From Solirubrobacterales bacterium (GTDB lineage Bacteria > Actinomycetota > Thermoleophilia > Solirubrobacterales > Solirubrobacteraceae), in contig DAHUYL010000012.1 of assembly GCA_027315255.1 (NCBI GenBank), forward strand, positions 1 through 55,398: a stretch of DNA of 55,398 bases. The letters are read 5' to 3'. Of the stretch, positions 14,412-21,944 are shown piece by piece. A model generated the notes under the pieces. The model was not told where the DNA came from, made no database searches, and saw only the letters and a program-made list of their open reading frames with translations. The position numbers and the translations under genes are program-made. Every line of letters begins with the position of its first letter. The stretch's first letter is position 1.

Positions 14412-16115
14412 ATGACAGCTCCAGGAAGCAATGCACCGACCAACGGCTTCGACCCCAAGTGGCGCAGCCGCCTGCTGACCGACGGCCCCGAGCGAGCGGC
14501 CGCGCGCGCCTATCTGAAGGGCATCGGCTATGACGACGAGGCGCTCGCCAAGCCGCTGATCGCAGTCGCCAACACCTGGATCGAGACGATGCCGTGCAAC
14601 TTCCACCTGCGCGCGCTGGCCGCGAAGGTGAAGGAGGGCATCAGACAGGCCGGCGGCACCCCGATGGAGCTGAACACGATCGCGATCTCCGACGGGATCA
14701 CGATGGGGCTGCCGGGGATGCGGGCCTCGCTCCCCAGCCGCGAGGTGATCGCCGATTCGATCGAGCTGGTCTGCGACGCCCACCAGTTCGATGCGGTGGT
14801 CGCGATCAGCGGCTGCGACAAGACGATTCCCGGGACGGTGATGGCGCTCTGCCGCCTGAACGTGCCGAGCGTGATGCTGTACGGCGGCTCGATCATGCCC
14901 GGCCACTTCCGTGGGCGGCAGGTGACGATCCAGGAGGTGTTCGAGGCCGTCGGCGCTCACGCCGCCGGGCGGATCACGCGCGAGGAGCTGACCGAGCTGG
15001 AGGACGTCGCGTCGCCTGGCGCGGGCGCCTGCGGCGGCCAGTTCACCGCCAACACGATGGCGATGGCGTTCGAGGTGCTGGGGATCTCGCCCGCGGGCTT
15101 CTCGATGGTCCCGGCGACCGCCGGCCGCAAGGCCGACGTCGCGCTCGAGACCGGCCGGCTCGTCCTCGACGTCCTGCACCGCAACCTTCGCCCGACCGAC
15201 ATCATCACCAAGCACAGCCTCGAGAACGCGATCGCGGCGATCGCGATGAGCGGCGGCTCGACCAACGGCGTCCTGCACCTGCTCGCGGTCGCCGAGGAGC
15301 TCGGGGTCGAGCTCTCGATCGACGACTTCGACCGGATCAGCCGGCGGACGCCGCTGCTGTGCGACCTGAAGCCGTTCGGAGCCTACGCCGCGCCTGATCT
15401 GTACGAGGCCGGCGGCGTGCCGCTCGTGCTCAAGCGGCTGAAGCAGGCCGGCCTGCTGAATTCCGCGACCGTCACGGTCACGGGCGCAACCGCCGGCGAA
15501 CTGGCCGACCAAGCCGCCGAGACGCCCGGCCAGCAGGTCGTCAGGCAGCTCGACGATCCGCTGGCGCCCGAGGGCGGGCTCGCGATCCTGCGCGGCAACA
15601 TCGCCCCCGACGGCTGCGTGGTCAAGCTCGCCGGCCACCCACGCCGGCTCCACACGGGCCCGGCGAAGGTGTTCGAGCGCGAGGAGGACGCGATGGCGGC
15701 CGTCACCGCCGGCCAGATCGAGCCCGGCGACGTGGTGGTGATCCGCAACGAAGGCCCGGCCGGCGGTCCCGGAATGCGCGAGATGCTCGCCGTCACCGCC
15801 GCGATCAGCGGCGCCGGACTGGGCGAGGACGTGGCGCTGATCACCGACGGCCGCTTCTCAGGGGCGACGCACGGGTTCATGGTCGCCCACGTGGCACCCG
15901 AAGCGGTCCGCGGCGGTCCGATCGCCGCCGTCCACACCGGCGACGCGATCACGATCGACGTCGCCGCCCGGCGGCTCGTCGTGGCGCTCCCCGACGCCGA
16001 GATCGCCGCGCGCGTCGCGGCGTACGCGCCGCCGGACCGGCCGGACCCAGGGGTCGCGCTGTCGAAGTACGCGCGGCTCGTCTCGAGCGCCTCGCGCGGC
16101 GCCGTCACCCGCTGA
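14412..16115 (+). CDS. ilvD: Dihydroxy-acid dehydratase
   Basis: IlvD dehydrates dihydroxy-acids in valine, leucine and isoleucine synthesis and carries an iron-sulfur cluster. The 567-aa protein has the three cluster cysteines in [16 protein letters not shown] and [12 protein letters not shown]. The C-terminal barrel includes [21 protein letters not shown]. Length and motifs are normal. No other branched-chain gene is adjacent, so ilvD stands alone here with its own promoter box. Confidence 0.96.
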   Translation: MTAPGSNAPTNGFDPKWRSRLLTDGPERAAARAYLKGIGYDDEALAKPLIAVANTWIETMPCNFHLRALAAKVKEGIRQAGGTPMELNTIAISDGITMGLPGMRASLPSREVIADSIELVCDAHQFDAVVAISGCDKTIPGTVMALCRLNVPSVMLYGGSIMPGHFRGRQVTIQEVFEAVGAHAAGRITREELTELEDVASPGAGACGGQFTANTMAMAFEVLGISPAGFSMVPATAGRKADVALETGRLVLDVLHRNLRPTDIITKHSLENAIAAIAMSGGSTNGVLHLLAVAEELGVELSIDDFDRISRRTPLLCDLKPFGAYAAPDLYEAGGVPLVLKRLKQAGLLNSATVTVTGATAGELADQAAETPGQQVVRQLDDPLAPEGGLAILRGNIAPDGCVVKLAGHPRRLHTGPAKVFEREEDAMAAVTAGQIEPGDVVVIRNEGPAGGPGMREMLAVTAAISGAGLGEDVALITDGRFSGATHGFMVAHVAPEAVRGGPIAAVHTGDAITIDVAARRLVVALPDAEIAARVAAYAPPDRPDPGVALSKYARLVSSASRGAVTR

Positions 16116-16153
16116 TCGACCCCGCCCGGGCGCCCCCGTCACCCGGGCCCTGC

Positions 16154-16159
16154 GAGAAT
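16154..16159 (+). promoter_or_regulatory. -10-like box GAGAAT for the PlsC-like gene
   Basis: GAGAAT ends 7 bases before ATG 16167; the same AGAAT core precedes the genes at 38398 and 42045. Confidence 0.4.
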
Positions 16160-16166
16160 CGGGGCG

Positions 16167-16982
16167 ATGGTCAGCGTCCAGCTCGAGCCGCGCTTCGAGC
16201 CCGGCCCGGAAGGCCTTCCGGGCTTCGAGCCCGACCGCACGACCACCGACTGGGGACGCTCCGAACGGCTGACCGCGCTGGCCGACGCCACCGTCCTGCA
16301 CTTCCTCTACCACTACTGGTTCCGGGTCGAGGCCGAGGGGCTCGACAACGTCCCCGCCGCCGGCGGCGCGCTGCTGCTCGCCAATCGCGCCGGGCGCTTG
16401 CCGCTCGACGGCGCGATGATCGTTCGCTCCGTCCGCGAGGAGCACCCGCTCGGCCGCTCCGTCCAGCTCGCCGCAACTCGCTGCTATGAGGAGCTGCCCG
16501 GGCTCGGGATGGTGCTGACGAAGCTCGGGGCCGTTGCGGCCCATCCCGCCAACCTGCACCGGCTGCTGTTCGACGAACGCGAGCTCGTGCTCGCCTTCCC
16601 CGAGGTCGCGGCCGGCGCGCGCAAGTCGCTGCGCTCGCGCTACCGGTTGCACGGCTTCGACGCGCGCCAGCTCGTCGAGGCCGCGACTGCGGCCGGTGCG
16701 CCGATCGTTCCGGTTGCCGTGCTGGGCGCCGAGGAGGCGCTGCCGGCACTGGGGTCGCTGTCGCTGCCGGGCGGCCGCCTGCGGATCCCGCTGGCCGCGC
16801 TCGCGCCGCTGTCGGCGCGACTGCGGATCCGCTTCCTCGAGCCGCTCGCGACCTCTGGGCAGGATGCGGCACCGCCCCGTGGCCGGTCGGCGACCGCGGA
16901 TCTGGCGGACGCGGTCCGCGCCCTGATCCAGGAGAACCTGCTCGAGATGGTCGCTCAGCGAAGCAGCGTCTGGCTCGGCTAG
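16167..16982 (+). CDS. PlsC-like glycerolipid acyltransferase-family protein lacking the usual catalytic histidine
   Basis: A 271-aa protein of the lysophospholipid acyltransferase (LPLAT) superfamily. After an N-terminal stretch of about 40 residues comes HFLYHYWFRVEAEGLDNVPAAGGALLLANRAGRLPLDGAM, quoted here in pieces: YHYWFRVEAEGLDNVP and LLLANRAGRLPLDG. In family members I know, the second block reads NHxGxLPxDG and the histidine is the catalytic base. Here it is Arg (codon 16386-16388). Later blocks, FPEVAAGARKS and IVPVAVLGAEEALP, match the superfamily. It could be a non-catalytic paralogue or use another base. It is followed 10 bases later by an epimerase-like gene, a pairing that I recall from other actinobacteria. 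Confidence 0.75.
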   Translation: MVSVQLEPRFEPGPEGLPGFEPDRTTTDWGRSERLTALADATVLHFLYHYWFRVEAEGLDNVPAAGGALLLANRAGRLPLDGAMIVRSVREEHPLGRSVQLAATRCYEELPGLGMVLTKLGAVAAHPANLHRLLFDERELVLAFPEVAAGARKSLRSRYRLHGFDARQLVEAATAAGAPIVPVAVLGAEEALPALGSLSLPGGRLRIPLAALAPLSARLRIRFLEPLATSGQDAAPPRGRSATADLADAVRALIQENLLEMVAQRSSVWLG

Positions 16983-16992
16983 CAAGCGGGTC

Positions 16993-18222
16993 ATGCGGAT
17001 TCTGATCACAGGCCTCGCGTCGCACTGGGGCGGAGTGCTGGCGCAGGAGCTCGAGCGCGAGCCGGCGGTCGACGCGATCGTCGGCGTCGACGAGTCCGAC
17101 CCGCGCCACGAGCTGCGCCGCACCGAGTTCGTGCGCGTCGGCGGCGACGCGGCGCCGCTCGAGCGGATCATCCGGGCGGCCGCGATCGACACCGTGGTCG
17201 ACACGTGGCTGATCCCCGATGCCCAGGCGGAGACCGGGCACGGCGCCGCCGCCCCGCGCGCGGCGGCCACCCGCGCCGTGGCCGCCGCCGCTGTCGGACC
17301 GGTCCGCAAGCTCGTCGTCAAGGCCTCCGCCCGCGTGTACGGGACCTCGGGCAGAGGGGCGCCGGCGTTCTTCAGCGAGGCGATGCCGCCCGCGGGCCCC
17401 GCGCACGAGCTGATCGAGCTCGAGCGCCAGCTCGCCGTGACGGCCGCCTCCCGACCGCAGCTGACGGTCACCGTGCTGCGTTTCGCCGAGGCGATCGGCG
17501 GGCATGTCCGCAGCGCTCACCAGGCGCTGCTCGGGCTGCCGGCCGTGCCTGCGATTCTCGGGTTCGACCCTCGCTGGCAGGTCGTCCACGAGACCGATGT
17601 CGTCGGTGTCCTGCGCCACGCGGCGCTGTTCGAGCTGCCCGGCGCCTACAACGCGGCCGCCGACGGCGTGCTGACGCTGTCCGAGATCGCATCGCTGCTC
17701 GGCAAGCCGCTGCTCCCGCTGCTGCCCCCGTGGGGGACGGGGTTCGCCGCGCGCCAGTTGCGCCGGGTCGGACTGCCGGTGCCCGTCCAGCTGCTGCGCG
17801 ACCTGCGCCACGGTCGCGGTCTCGACAACCGCCGCCTGAAGGCGACCGGGTACGCGTTTCGCTACACGAGCCGGGAGGCGGTGCTCGAGCTGCGCACCCA
17901 TCAGCGCGTGCGGCCGCTGCTGCAAGCCGGCGAGCGGCCGTACCGGTACCAGCGCGAGGTCGAGGAGTTCCTGCGCTGGAGCCCCAGCGTCAGGTCCGCC
18001 GGTGCAGGCGCGACGAGCGGTTCGCCGGGCGGGCCGGCTGACCGGCTCGGCCCGCCCGCCCGGGGGAGGCCGGGGTACGCCGAGCTGACCGAGGACGAGC
18101 TGCTCGAGCTGATCCCGTCGCTGGCGCCGGCGCAGGCCCGGCAGCTCCGCGACCACGAGGCTTCGGGCCGCGGCCGGGAGGCCGTGCTCGCGGCGCTCGA
18201 GCATCAGCTCGAGCGGCCTTGA
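16993..18222 (+). CDS. NAD-dependent epimerase/dehydratase-like protein with C-terminal helical extension
   Basis: A 409-aa protein with an N-terminal Rossmann domain beginning MRILITGLASHWGGVLAQEL. The glycine-rich loop is recognisable but atypical. The family's Tyr-x-x-x-Lys catalytic pair is not evident: the matching region reads GPAHELIELE. The middle part (VVHETDVVGVLRHAA, GAYNAAADGVLTLSEIA) is typical of the extended SDR family. After about residue 330 comes a Gly/Pro-rich linker and an extra helical segment (YAELTEDELLELIPSLAPAQ) reaching the C-terminus. Function unknown; it may bind NAD(P) without being a standard epimerase. Coupled in position to the PlsC-like gene. Confidence 0.75.
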   Translation: MRILITGLASHWGGVLAQELEREPAVDAIVGVDESDPRHELRRTEFVRVGGDAAPLERIIRAAAIDTVVDTWLIPDAQAETGHGAAAPRAAATRAVAAAAVGPVRKLVVKASARVYGTSGRGAPAFFSEAMPPAGPAHELIELERQLAVTAASRPQLTVTVLRFAEAIGGHVRSAHQALLGLPAVPAILGFDPRWQVVHETDVVGVLRHAALFELPGAYNAAADGVLTLSEIASLLGKPLLPLLPPWGTGFAARQLRRVGLPVPVQLLRDLRHGRGLDNRRLKATGYAFRYTSREAVLELRTHQRVRPLLQAGERPYRYQREVEEFLRWSPSVRSAGAGATSGSPGGPADRLGPPARGRPGYAELTEDELLELIPSLAPAQARQLRDHEASGRGREAVLAALEHQLERP

Positions 18223-18275
18223 TGAGAGCCTTCTTGCAAGCGCGGTCGATGCACAGATGCCGCCTTCGCGCCCGG

Positions 18276-18281
18276 TACGAT
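18276..18281 (+). promoter_or_regulatory. -10-like box TACGAT before the leader ORF
   Basis: TACGAT would set transcription start near 18288, just before the strong Shine-Dalgarno GGAGGA (18291-18296). The ATG at 18280 lies inside this box and is therefore a poor start candidate for the L,D-transpeptidase. Confidence 0.4.
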
Positions 18282-18301
18282 GTCCGGGCAGGAGGAACGT
18301 A

Positions 18302-18346
18302 GTGGCGTTTCCCTGCAAACACCTCGCCGTACGGCCGCTCCCATGA
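18302..18346 (+). CDS. Putative 14-codon leader peptide coupled to the L,D-transpeptidase gene
   Basis: GTG 18302 follows the ribosome-binding site GGAGGA with a 5-base gap, the best such site in this part of the window. The encoded peptide would be MAFPCKHLAVRPLP. Its TGA stop (18344-18346) overlaps ATG 18343 of the L,D-transpeptidase as ATGA. This arrangement suggests that ribosomes translating the leader reinitiate at the downstream gene. The downstream frame itself has no good site of its own near ATG 18343. The alternative reading is that translation begins at ATG 18280 in the transpeptidase frame and the short ORF is incidental. Confidence 0.45.
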   Translation: MAFPCKHLAVRPLP

Positions 18347-19974
18347 GCTATCCGGGCCCAGCTCTGGGCAGGGCCGACAGACCCCGCCGCAGGTGGGGAC
18401 GCTGGCTTGCGCTGGCGGCGGTCACGCTGCCGGTAGCGGCCGCGGCGATCGGGGCGGTGCTCGTGTCCTCGTCCTCGGCACGGATCACGGCCGATCCGGT
18501 CGCGCTGGCCGACATCCATCTGCCGCTCGGCGGTGGGACGATCACGCGGCTGGCCGTGCTGCGCCAGCCCGACGCGCGGGAGGTGGCGTTCCGGCTGTCG
18601 CGCGGCACGCTCGAGCCAGCGCACGCGGTCCGGGCCGGCGAACGGGTGACCGTGTACGCGACGATCCGCCGGCCCGGTTGGATCTCGTGGCTGACCGGCA
18701 GCCTCGAGCGGGTGTGCCTGACGATCACGACGCCGAAGACGACGGTCACCTCGCAGTACGTGACCGTCCGCTCGGGCGAGCCGGTGCGGATCCACTTCCG
18801 CGAGCCGGTTCGGGTGGTGGAGACCGGCGCCCCCGGCGGGCGGCTGCACCGTCAGGTGTACGCGACGCCGGTCACGGAGGTGACGCTGCCCGACTCGGCC
18901 ACGGCCGGCACGGTCGCGGTCGCGGGAGCGCCCCGCACGTGGGAGCGCCCGCGTGTCACGAACGTCAGCTGGTTCCCGGCGGGCGCGGCGGCCACCGCGG
19001 TCGCGACCCCCGCGCCCGGGACGCAGATCAAGCCGCGGACGCGGATCACGCTCACCTTCTCGAAGCCCGTCGCCAAGGTCCTCGGGCGCGCGATGCCACC
19101 GGTCTCCCCCGACACCCCGGGCACCTGGCATCCGCTGAACGCGCACACGATCACGTTCGTCCCCGAGGGCTACGGGTACGGGCTCGGAGCGACCGTCCAG
19201 GTCGGGCTTCCGGCCGGCGTGCACCTGATCGGCGGCACCGTCCACGGCAGCGATCCGAACGGCACCTGGACGGTTCCCGGCGGCTCCACGCTGCGCCTGC
19301 AGCAGCTGCTCGCGCAGCTGGGCTACCTGCCGCTCGACTTCGCTTCGGGCACGCCGGTGGCGGGCACGATCAGCGCGCAGGAGAACGCGGCGATCGACCC
19401 GCCCAAGGGGTCGTTCAGCTGGCGCTATCAGAACACCCCCTCGCAGCTGGTCGGCGAATGGCAGCCCGGCGCGTCCGGCGAGCTGACCCGCGGCGCGGTG
19501 ATGGCGTTCGAGAACACGCAGGGGATGACCGCCGACGGGGTCGCCGGCCCGCAGGTGTGGAAGGCGCTGTTCCAGGCCGTCGTCAAGAACCAGCAGAACA
19601 CGTTCGGCTACACGTACGTGAACGTCAGCGAGGCGTCGCCTGAGACGGTGAGCGTCTGGCACGACGGCAAGGTGGTCGTCTCCGGGCTGGCCAACACCGG
19701 GATCCCGGCGGCACCGACCGCGACGGGCGTGTTCGCCGTGTTCGAGCACCTCCAGTCGACGACGATGAGCGGCCACAACCCCGATGGGAGCTACTACTCG
19801 GACCCCGGCGTGCCGTGGGTCAGCTACTTCAACGGTGGTGACGCCCTGCACGGGTTCATCCGTCCAGGCTACGGCTACCCGCAGAGCCTCGGGTGCGTCG
19901 AGATGCCGTACTCCGAGGCCGCGCAGGTGTGGCCGTACACGCCGATCGGCACGATCGTCAACGTCCACGCATAG
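18343..19974 (+). CDS. Exported L,D-transpeptidase (YkuD) with peptidoglycan-binding domain
   Basis: A 543-aa cell-wall enzyme that would cross-link peptidoglycan stem peptides through L,D bonds. One N-terminal transmembrane segment (about residues 22-43) precedes Ig-like regions, then a peptidoglycan-binding module (LRLQQLLAQLGYLP to MTADGVAGPQVWKAL). The C-terminal YkuD domain carries the histidine of LHGF and nucleophile Cys518 in QSLGCVEMP. Most YkuD enzymes read SHGCxR at this site; here the His is Leu and the Arg is missing. ATG 18343 is preferred because of leader-ORF coupling; ATG 18280 would add 21 residues. Confidence 0.9.
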   Translation: MSYPGPALGRADRPRRRWGRWLALAAVTLPVAAAAIGAVLVSSSSARITADPVALADIHLPLGGGTITRLAVLRQPDAREVAFRLSRGTLEPAHAVRAGERVTVYATIRRPGWISWLTGSLERVCLTITTPKTTVTSQYVTVRSGEPVRIHFREPVRVVETGAPGGRLHRQVYATPVTEVTLPDSATAGTVAVAGAPRTWERPRVTNVSWFPAGAAATAVATPAPGTQIKPRTRITLTFSKPVAKVLGRAMPPVSPDTPGTWHPLNAHTITFVPEGYGYGLGATVQVGLPAGVHLIGGTVHGSDPNGTWTVPGGSTLRLQQLLAQLGYLPLDFASGTPVAGTISAQENAAIDPPKGSFSWRYQNTPSQLVGEWQPGASGELTRGAVMAFENTQGMTADGVAGPQVWKALFQAVVKNQQNTFGYTYVNVSEASPETVSVWHDGKVVVSGLANTGIPAAPTATGVFAVFEHLQSTTMSGHNPDGSYYSDPGVPWVSYFNGGDALHGFIRPGYGYPQSLGCVEMPYSEAAQVWPYTPIGTIVNVHA

Positions 19975-20072
19975 GCCCGCGTCGGCTGTGGAGCGAGCCC
20001 CGCTCGGGTTGGTCGCTCGCCCGGGCAGGCTCACCGGCAGGGGGTACGCCCGACGCGGCGAATTCCGGAGCC

Positions 20073-21065
20073 ATGACGGAGCGCTCTGGTGCCGCGACGA
20101 ACCGCTCGCCTGCGTGGGAGGCCGCGATCGCCGCGCTGGGCGACGATCTGCGCCGCCGGGCGCTGGCGGCCAACACGGCCGCGGCGTACGCGCTCGACGC
20201 ACGCCAGCTCGCGGACTGGGCCAGCGAGCGCGGGCTCGAGCCTGACACGATCGAGCTGCGTGCACTGCGTCGCTACCTGGCGTCGCTGAGCGAGGCCGGG
20301 CTCGCGCCGGCGTCGATCGCGCGCAAGCTCGCGGCGATCCGGGCGCTGCTGCGGGTGCAGCTGGCGCTGGGCGCGCGCGCCGAGAACCCGGCTGAGCTGC
20401 TGGGCTCGCCGAAGCGCCCGCAGCGCCTGCCACGGGTGCTGACGGGTGCCGAGGTCGCGGCGCTGCTCGACCGGATCCCGGCGGCGACGCCGCTCGAGCT
20501 GCGCGACCGGGCGCTGTTCGAGCTGGCCTACGCCTCCGGCCTGCGCGCTCAGGAGCTCGTCTCGCTCGACCTCGGCGCGGTCGACTTCGACGAGGAGGCG
20601 GTCCGGGTCGAGGGCAAGGGCGGACGGACCCGGCTCGTGCCCGTCGGCGAGCATGCGCTGGCGGCGCTCGCCCGCTACCTGGAGCGGGGCCGGCCGCTGC
20701 TCGCCGCGGAGGCTCGAGGACCGGCGGACGGCGAGCGTCAGCGCCGCTCCGGCACACAAGCCGGAGCGGGAAGCGAAGACTCGTTGTTCCTCTCGAAGAC
20801 GGGCCGGCGGCTCGGCACCTCCGACGTGCGCAGGCGGCTGCGGACGTGGTCCCGCGCCGCGGCGGTTCGCGCGCCGGCACTCGCCGCCGCCCACCCGCAC
20901 GCGCTGCGCCACTCGTTCGCCACGCACCTGCTCGAGGGCGGGGCCGACCTGCGCTCGATCCAGGAGCTGCTGGGCCACGCCTCGATCTCGACGACCCAGG
21001 TCTACACTCGGGTAGAGTCGGCGCGCCTCCGATCCGCCTACTCGCGCGCCCACCCGCGTGCGTAG
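20073..21065 (+). CDS. xerC: Tyrosine recombinase, XerC/XerD type
   Basis: A 330-aa Xer recombinase with all catalytic residues visible: Arg in ASGLRAQELV, Lys in VEGKGGRTRLVP, His-x-x-Arg in HALRHSFATHLLEGG, His in LLGHASIST and the nucleophile Tyr in TQVYTRV. Xer proteins resolve chromosome dimers at dif. A second, xerD-like gene is at 37425, so this one is tentatively called xerC. About 18 more residues than usual sit between the SAM-like/catalytic blocks (AEARGPADGERQRRSG...), and that insert coincides with a perfect DNA palindrome. ATG 20073 has a weak CGGAG site. Confidence 0.9.
   Translation: MTERSGAATNRSPAWEAAIAALGDDLRRRALAANTAAAYALDARQLADWASERGLEPDTIELRALRRYLASLSEAGLAPASIARKLAAIRALLRVQLALGARAENPAELLGSPKRPQRLPRVLTGAEVAALLDRIPAATPLELRDRALFELAYASGLRAQELVSLDLGAVDFDEEAVRVEGKGGRTRLVPVGEHALAALARYLERGRPLLAAEARGPADGERQRRSGTQAGAGSEDSLFLSKTGRRLGTSDVRRRLRTWSRAAAVRAPALAAAHPHALRHSFATHLLEGGADLRSIQELLGHASISTTQVYTRVESARLRSAYSRAHPRA
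20744..20769. repeat. 10-bp perfect inverted repeat inside xerC
   Basis: CCGCTCCGGC (20744-20753) and GCCGGAGCGG (20760-20769) flank the 6-base loop ACACAA. It lies in the stretch encoding the extra residues of the recombinase, as if a palindromic element had been inserted in frame. Confidence 0.65.
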
Positions 21066-21085
21066 CAGAATCTCCAGGGGAAGCG

Positions 21086-21865
21086 ATGGAAACGAACGTC
21101 AAGGCGATCGAGCTCAAGGACCTCTGGAAGCGATACAAGGCGACCGGTGACGAGCGCGCGCGCGAGCGGCTCGTGGTCGCCTACTCGCCGCTCGTCAAGT
21201 ACGTCGCGGGCCGGATGAGCTCGGGGCTGCCCGCGCACGTCGAGGAGTCCGACCTGATCTCCTACGGCCTGACCGGGCTGATCTCGGCGATCGAGCGGTT
21301 CGATCTCGCGCGCGAGATCAAGTTCGAGACGTATGCGATCACCCGCATCCGCGGCTCGATCATCGACGAGTTGCGGACGCTCGACTGGGTGCCGCGGTCC
21401 GTCCGCGCCCGTGCCCGCGACATCGAGCGTGCCAACCAGAAGCTCGAGGCGCGGTTTCAGCGGGCCCCGACGGACGAGGAGATGGCGACCGAGCTGGGGA
21501 TGTCGCACGAGGATTTCCAGGAAGCGCTGCTGCAGATCTCCCACTCGACGATCGTCGCGCTGGACGAGCTGTGGAACGTCTCGGACTCGGGGGGCGACCA
21601 GGTGTCGCTGCTCGACACCCTGCCGGACCGCGGCGCCCCCGATCCGCAGGCGCTCGTCGACCAGGGCGAGCTGCGGGACCGGATCGCCGACGCGATCGCG
21701 GCGCTGCCCGAACGCGAGAAGCTGGTGATCGCGCTCTACTACTACGAGAACCTGACCTTGCGCGAGATCGGTGAGGTCCTCGGCGTGACCGAGTCACGCG
21801 TCTCGCAGCTGCACACGAAGGCGGTGCTGCGGCTGCGGTCCAAGCTCGGGACCGAGCTCGATTAG
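21086..21865 (+). CDS. RNA polymerase sigma factor, FliA/WhiG family
   Basis: A 259-aa group 3 sigma factor. Region 2 contains LVKYVAGRMSSGLPAHVEESDL and LISAIERFDLAREIKFETYA; region 3 begins WVPRSVRARARDIERANQ; region 4 contains LTLREIGEVLGVTESRVSQLHTKAV. The spacing and the EESDLISYG motif match the FliA/WhiG group, which drives flagellar genes in motile bacteria and sporulation genes in Streptomyces. No flagellar or sporulation gene is in the window, so the regulon cannot be told. ATG 21086 has an AGGGGA site and follows xerC by 20 bases, so they may share an mRNA. Confidence 0.93.
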   Translation: METNVKAIELKDLWKRYKATGDERARERLVVAYSPLVKYVAGRMSSGLPAHVEESDLISYGLTGLISAIERFDLAREIKFETYAITRIRGSIIDELRTLDWVPRSVRARARDIERANQKLEARFQRAPTDEEMATELGMSHEDFQEALLQISHSTIVALDELWNVSDSGGDQVSLLDTLPDRGAPDPQALVDQGELRDRIADAIAALPEREKLVIALYYYENLTLREIGEVLGVTESRVSQLHTKAVLRLRSKLGTELD

Positions 21866-21867
21866 GG

Positions 21868-21873
21868 TAAGGT
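21868..21873 (+). promoter_or_regulatory. -10-like box TAAGGT before the EF-G-like gene
   Basis: TAAGGT lies just after the sigma-factor stop. The gene starts 71 bases later with a clear GAGAGGAG ribosome-binding site, so this mRNA would have a leader of about 65 bases, unlike the leaderless genes. Confidence 0.4.
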
Positions 21874-21944
21874 CGGGCTTTGCCTCGGGATGCGCTTGCA
21901 CCGAGCGCGGTGCCTGAGCGCCCCCGCGAGTGAGAGGAGCAAGC

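Noticed and set aside
16171..21138. A 1655-codon open frame on the minus strand
   Set aside because: It lies opposite five well-supported plus-strand genes, is Arg/Ala/Pro-rich, and contains no recognisable domain. Long antisense frames are expected at this GC content.
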